Shown: one piece after another, positions 6,188 to 8,885 of the stretch | How positions within the stretch are numbered: position 1 is the first letter of the stretch | How the letters are laid out: each line of letters opens with the position of its first letter | Origin: an uncultured Treponema sp. | GTDB lineage: Bacteria; Spirochaetota; Spirochaetia; Treponematales; Treponemataceae | Direction: 5' to 3' | DNA length: 8,885 bases | NCBI GenBank assembly: GCA_937893155.1 | Contig: CALBGU010000042.1 | Location: forward strand, 1-8,885 | Position numbers and translations under genes: made by a program | The notes under the pieces: model-generated | The model's database searches: none | What the model was told of the DNA's origin: nothing | What the model saw: only the letters and a program-made list of their open reading frames with translations

Positions 6188-7597
6188 CTATTGCTTGGCA
6201 AAAAGAAGGCGAATCATATCTTTAATGCTCTGCGCCACGGTGGTAACGCCGTCTTCGGTTTCGGGCGCAACAATGCGGTCGTAGCCCATCGACTCGGCGG
6301 CTTTTATGCGCTGCTTGAGACGACTCACCGGACGGATTTCGCCCGCCAGCGAAAGCTCGCCCATCACCACGGTATTTTCGCCGAGCGCAAGGTCTGTGCG
6401 CGCCGAATAGAGCGCCGCCGCCAGAGCCGAATCAATCGCGCTTTCCGAAAGCCGCACGCCGCCTGCAACGTTGATGTAAATGTCTTGGTCGCTGAATTTA
6501 AGCCCCGCACGTTTTTCAAGCACCGCCGCAACCCGCGATACCCGAGCGCTATCGATTCGGTCGCTATAGACGCGCGTCATCGAGGATTTTGCAGGCACGG
6601 TCAGCGCTTGGATTTCCACCAAAAACGCACGGCTTCCCTCAAACACCGCCGCAATCGCCACGCCCGCGGGGAACGCTCCGCTTCTGCGCGTGATAAACAG
6701 CGAACTCGGGTCGGCAATTTCCAAAAGCCCTTTATCCCCCATCGCAAAAATCCCCAGTTCATCAATCGAACCAAAGCGGTTTTTTTCTGCGCGCAAAAAA
6801 CGCACATCGTCCGCCGAGCGCTCGAACGAAAGCACCGTATCAACCATGTGTTCCAGCGTTTTTGGACCGGCAATATTGCCGTCTTTGGTGATGTGCGCAG
6901 TCATAATCATCACGGTATCCCGCTCCTTTGCCCAGCCAATAAGCTCGGCAGCGCAATATTTGAGCTGCCCTATCGTCCCGGGAATCACGCCCGCTTCCAC
7001 ACTCGACACGGTTTGAATTGAATCGATAATCACAAGACTCGGATTGAGTTCGTCGAATGCGTCATTGATGTCCTCAAGGCGCGTGGTGCAGAGGATTTGT
7101 ATCGCGGACGTATCGAGGGCAAGACGGTCAGCGCGATTTTTTATCTGCGACGCGCTCTCTTCGCCCGAAACATACAGCACTTTTCCCGACGTCTCGCCCG
7201 AAATGCGCATTTTTGCCGCCGATTTTGCAGGCACGTCTTTGAGCTTTTGCGAAATCGCCGCGCACGTCTGAATCAGCAGCGTTGATTTTCCGATGCCCGG
7301 TTCGCCGCCGATGAGAATCACGCTCCGCTTCATTGCGCCGCCGCCGAGCACGCGGTCAAACTCCGCGCTTCCTGTTTTGAGCCGAGAGCCTTCGAGCGCA
7401 TTCACCTCCGAAAGCACCACGGGCTTCATCTTTACGGCAGGCAATGCCGAGCCCGCCAGCGATTTTGGCACCGCCTTGGACGTGGATTCCACAAATGTAT
7501 TCCAATTTTGGCACTGCGGACAACGCCCGCTCCACTTTGCCTGTGAGTATCCGCACTCTGAACAGGTGTATATCGTTGTGTCTTTTTTTGTAGCCAT
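6188..7597 (-). CDS. radA: DNA repair protein RadA
   Basis: RadA (also called Sms) is a RecA-like ATPase that acts in the cytoplasm on branched recombination intermediates and drives branch migration. This 469-residue copy has every landmark: a zinc finger C12-x2-C15-x10-C26-x2-C29, the Walker A motif GEPGIGKST (98-106), GEES (145-148), the Walker B strand LVIIDSIQT (188-196), the RadA signature KNRFG (272-276) and a Lon-protease-like C-terminal domain (about 290-469) ending in the conserved GELSLAGEIRPV region. Compared with my recollection of the E. coli protein, about 19 extra residues (roughly 119-138) separate Walker A from the next strand. The start is supported by AGGGA (7607-7611 on the + strand), nine bases from the ATG, a modest site. 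No clear promoter was found. cysE lies upstream on the same strand 168 bases away, but a + strand RNA unit sits between them, so an operon is doubtful. Confidence 0.97.
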   Translation of the reverse strand: MATKKDTTIYTCSECGYSQAKWSGRCPQCQNWNTFVESTSKAVPKSLAGSALPAVKMKPVVLSEVNALEGSRLKTGSAEFDRVLGGGAMKRSVILIGGEPGIGKSTLLIQTCAAISQKLKDVPAKSAAKMRISGETSGKVLYVSGEESASQIKNRADRLALDTSAIQILCTTRLEDINDAFDELNPSLVIIDSIQTVSSVEAGVIPGTIGQLKYCAAELIGWAKERDTVMIMTAHITKDGNIAGPKTLEHMVDTVLSFERSADDVRFLRAEKNRFGSIDELGIFAMGDKGLLEIADPSSLFITRRSGAFPAGVAIAAVFEGSRAFLVEIQALTVPAKSSMTRVYSDRIDSARVSRVAAVLEKRAGLKFSDQDIYINVAGGVRLSESAIDSALAAALYSARTDLALGENTVVMGELSLAGEIRPVSRLKQRIKAAESMGYDRIVAPETEDGVTTVAQSIKDMIRLLFAKQ

Positions 7598-7629
7598 AAA
7601 AAAAAATCCCTAAAATCTCTAATTTTTTA

Positions 7630-7658
7630 TTGACAAACTCGTACGTTTCTTGTATTAT
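7630..7658 (+). promoter_or_regulatory. Consensus promoter for a candidate small RNA
   Basis: A perfect TTGACA (7630-7635) and TATTAT (7653-7658, five of six) are 17 bases apart, about as good as a housekeeping-sigma promoter gets. It points away from radA, and no open reading frame of useful size lies ahead of it before a terminator some 60 bases after the predicted start near 7665. Confidence 0.8.
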
Positions 7659-7664
7659 CATAAA

Positions 7665-7767
7665 TGGCTTGTGAGTAATAAGCTGATAAACTCTCTCCGA
7701 TGTCCATTTTGTTGCTGGACATGTAAAAGTCTTGGGTAATGTCATTATCCAAGACTTTTATTTTTTT
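7665..7767 (+). ncRNA. Candidate small RNA of about 100 nt between radA and cysE
   Basis: The unit is bounded by a consensus promoter (start expected at 7664-7666) and a very strong terminator ending at 7767. Between them I see a small hairpin GGCTT/AAGCT (7666-7670, 7680-7684). Next comes an unpaired, pyrimidine-rich stretch with CTCTCTCC (7691-7698). A perfect seven-pair hairpin follows, ATGTCCA/TGGACAT (7700-7706, 7716-7722, nine-base loop), and then the terminator stem. The layout of hairpin, exposed CU-rich stretch, hairpin and terminator suits a trans-acting RNA, since CUCUCC could pair with GGAGAG-like ribosome-binding sites. I do not recognise it as 6S, SRP RNA, tmRNA or RNase P RNA. 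It is divergent from radA and overlaps only the last bases of cysE. A leader or attenuator is unlikely because no gene follows on the + strand until 8844. Function is inferred only from structure. Confidence 0.6.
7724..7767 (+). terminator. Very strong intrinsic terminator
   Basis: A 17-pair stem with one G-U pair (7724-7740 with 7744-7760) closes on a three-base loop and is followed by seven T (7761-7767). On the minus strand the same stem is followed by only four U, so it favours the + strand, although it may help end the cysE message, whose stop codon (7766-7768) touches the T-run. Confidence 0.93.
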
Positions 7768-8650
7768 ACTGCGCTTCTCGGCACGTTTGCGTGAACAGCG
7801 TGTTCGGCGCGACGGAATGGGTAACCCACGTATTTCCGCCAATGGTTGAGCCTTCGCCGATTACGGTATTGCCGCCCAAAATCGTTGCGTCTGCGTAAAT
7901 CGTAACGTTGTCCTCGATTGTGGGGTGACGTTTTTTGTCCTGCAATTCTTTTTTCACGCTCAGCGCGCCCAGCGTAACGCCCTGATAAATCTTCACGTTT
8001 TTTCCGATGATGCACGTTTCTCCGATAACCACGCCAGTACCGTGGTCAATAAAAAACGACTCGCCGATTACCGCGCCCGGGTGAATGTCGATGCCCGTTT
8101 TACCGTGTGCGTATTCGCTCATAATGCGCGGGATTACCGGCACGCCTTTTTTGTGCAATGCGTGTGCAATGCGATAGACCGCGATTGCCTCCAAGCCCGG
8201 ATACGACACGATGATTTCCGCCGTGCTTTTTGCCGCGGGGTCGCCGTCAAACGCAGCCTGAGTGTCGAGCAAAATCTGTCTGCGCAGTTCCGGAATGTCG
8301 CTGATGAGCGAAGCTGCCGTTTTTTCTGCGAGCGAAAAGCAATGCGATAATTGCACATCGCGGAATTTGATGGGATTGGAATCATCGCATTTGACGTACA
8401 AAAGCGCCTTTTGGATTTCGTGCGTCAGTGTGTGAATAATGCGGTGCACACGCTCGCCTGTGATATAGCGCAATGTTTGCTTGTCCAAAAACTCCGCAGT
8501 ACGATAGCCCGGGAAAACAAGGCTCTGCAAATCGTGAAGCACTGCAATCACATTTTCGCGATTCGGGAAAATATTGCGACCAACAAGGTTCGCTCCGCCG
8601 TATTCCTCGTAGGAGCACAAAATATCATCTATCATTTTATCTATATTCAT
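7766..8650 (-). CDS. cysE: Serine O-acetyltransferase (EpsC/CysE type)
   Basis: The enzyme acetylates L-serine with acetyl-CoA to O-acetylserine, the first step of cysteine synthesis, in the cytoplasm. The 294 residues show a helical N-terminal region (1-160), then a left-handed beta-helix of hexapeptide repeats (about 185-280). Asp188 in GIDIHP and His203 in IDHGTGVVIGET sit 15 residues apart, matching the catalytic Asp/His pair of CysE. GVTLGA (224-229) and KKRHP (239-243) are also family motifs. The start at 8650 is chosen because AGGTGG (8657-8662) stands six bases upstream; the frame stays open to 8743, but that extension has no such site and looks unlike the family. The C-terminus is REAQ, not the Ile that lets classical CysE dock into cysteine synthase. 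No partner cysK is nearby. A possible weak promoter lies about 60 to 90 bases upstream. Confidence 0.95.
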   Translation of the reverse strand: MNIDKMIDDILCSYEEYGGANLVGRNIFPNRENVIAVLHDLQSLVFPGYRTAEFLDKQTLRYITGERVHRIIHTLTHEIQKALLYVKCDDSNPIKFRDVQLSHCFSLAEKTAASLISDIPELRRQILLDTQAAFDGDPAAKSTAEIIVSYPGLEAIAVYRIAHALHKKGVPVIPRIMSEYAHGKTGIDIHPGAVIGESFFIDHGTGVVIGETCIIGKNVKIYQGVTLGALSVKKELQDKKRHPTIEDNVTIYADATILGGNTVIGEGSTIGGNTWVTHSVAPNTLFTQTCREAQ

Positions 8651-8656
8651 AAAAAT

Positions 8657-8662
8657 CCACCT
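8657..8662 (-). promoter_or_regulatory. Ribosome-binding site that fixes the cysE start
   Basis: AGGTGG on the minus strand is six bases from the ATG at 8650. It supports that Met as the start rather than upstream in-frame codons such as the one at 8743. Confidence 0.8.
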
Positions 8663-8780
8663 GCCAAATTTTTTTAAGCCTACCAAAATCCTGCAAAAAA
8701 GTGAATAGCGCACAAATTCTGTACTGCCACAAACGTTTTGCAATGTCGGTTATTTTCAAAATATTTGTCCTTAAATCCGC

Positions 8781-8809
8781 TTGCATTTGCTTTGCAGAGG
8801 GCTTACAAT
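8781..8809 (+). promoter_or_regulatory. Promoter of the gene starting at 8844
   Basis: TTGCAT (8781-8786, four of six) and TACAAT (8804-8809, five of six) are 17 bases apart. A start near 8816 gives a 28-base leader that contains the strong AGGAGG site (8832-8837), six bases before the ATG. Confidence 0.7.
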
Positions 8810-8843
8810 CAGAAACACACACATTCTTACTAGGAGGACAAAA

Positions 8844-8885
8844 ATGTCCAGAAAGAAACAATCAATGGACGGAAATCAGGCGGCG
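8844..8885 (+). CDS. nifJ: Pyruvate:ferredoxin (flavodoxin) oxidoreductase, N-terminal fragment
   Basis: Only 14 codons are in the window, reading MSRKKQSMDGNQAA. The run of a few basic residues followed by MDGNxAA is the usual N-terminus of pyruvate:ferredoxin oxidoreductases, where it leads into the pyrimidine-binding domain (family proteins continue toward AYPITPSS-like sequence). The enzyme converts pyruvate and coenzyme A to acetyl-CoA, CO2 and reduced ferredoxin, central to anaerobic fermentation. The start is firm: AGGAGG lies six bases upstream and a good promoter precedes it. The product call rests on a very short match. Related 2-oxoacid:ferredoxin oxidoreductases with a similar N-terminus are possible. 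Confidence 0.72.
   Translation, partial: MSRKKQSMDGNQAA

Noticed and set aside
6191..7021. A + strand frame of 276 codons across radA
   Set aside because: It is the antisense shadow of radA. Its sequence is rich in Arg and His with no domain, and it has no start signals.
7700..7726. Eight-codon leader peptide (MSILLLDM) in the candidate small RNA
   Set aside because: It has no ribosome-binding site, its start and end codons are part of a perfect hairpin, and no gene follows that it could regulate.
8651..8743. Upstream extension of cysE by 31 residues
   Set aside because: The AGGTGG site and family-like N-terminus MNIDKMIDDIL support the start at 8650. The extension overlaps the upstream control region.

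Overview
The window looks like part of a spirochaete chromosome, most likely a gut- or rumen-type Treponema. This rests on protein style, not on a marker gene. Two lipoproteins carry a short hydrophobic signal, a lipobox cysteine and then an Asp/Ser/Asn-rich linker. There is a large sensor/AraC regulator with a LacI-like sensor ending ESCGC, a RadA with the usual motifs, an EpsC/CysE-type serine acetyltransferase, and the start of what reads as a pyruvate:ferredoxin oxidoreductase, which fits an anaerobe. The genus is an inference.

Layout. Positions 9-701 (+) hold a lipoprotein of unknown function, closed by a clear intrinsic terminator. Positions 856-4086 (+) hold a 1076-residue soluble regulator: LacI-type ligand-binding domain, GAF-like region, histidine-kinase-like core without its phospho-histidine, receiver-like segment without its aspartate, and a C-terminal AraC DNA-binding domain. 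Two bidirectional terminator hairpins lie between it and the convergent lipoprotein gene at 4244-5146 (-). That gene is divergent from a small XRE-type regulator (5282-5602, +). The 135-bp spacer between them has a near-consensus promoter for the lipoprotein and a 44-bp near-perfect palindrome over its -10 and start site, which is the layout of a dedicated repressor and target pair.

Positions 5603-6187 are non-coding and rich in repeats. A 41-bp tandem array of alternating unit types with phased T-tracts is bracketed by two related copies of an interspersed hairpin repeat. Next come radA (6188-7597, -) and cysE (7766-8650, -). In the gap between them a consensus promoter and a very strong terminator on the + strand delimit a likely small RNA of about 100 nt that overlaps no gene except the last bases of cysE. 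The window ends in the first 14 codons of a probable nifJ/PFOR gene (8844, +) with its own promoter and a strong ribosome-binding site.

No rRNA, tRNA, transposase or CRISPR array was seen. The most interesting items are the candidate small RNA, the operator-controlled lipoprotein/XRE pair, the phosphorelay-dead hybrid regulator and the nested repeat region.
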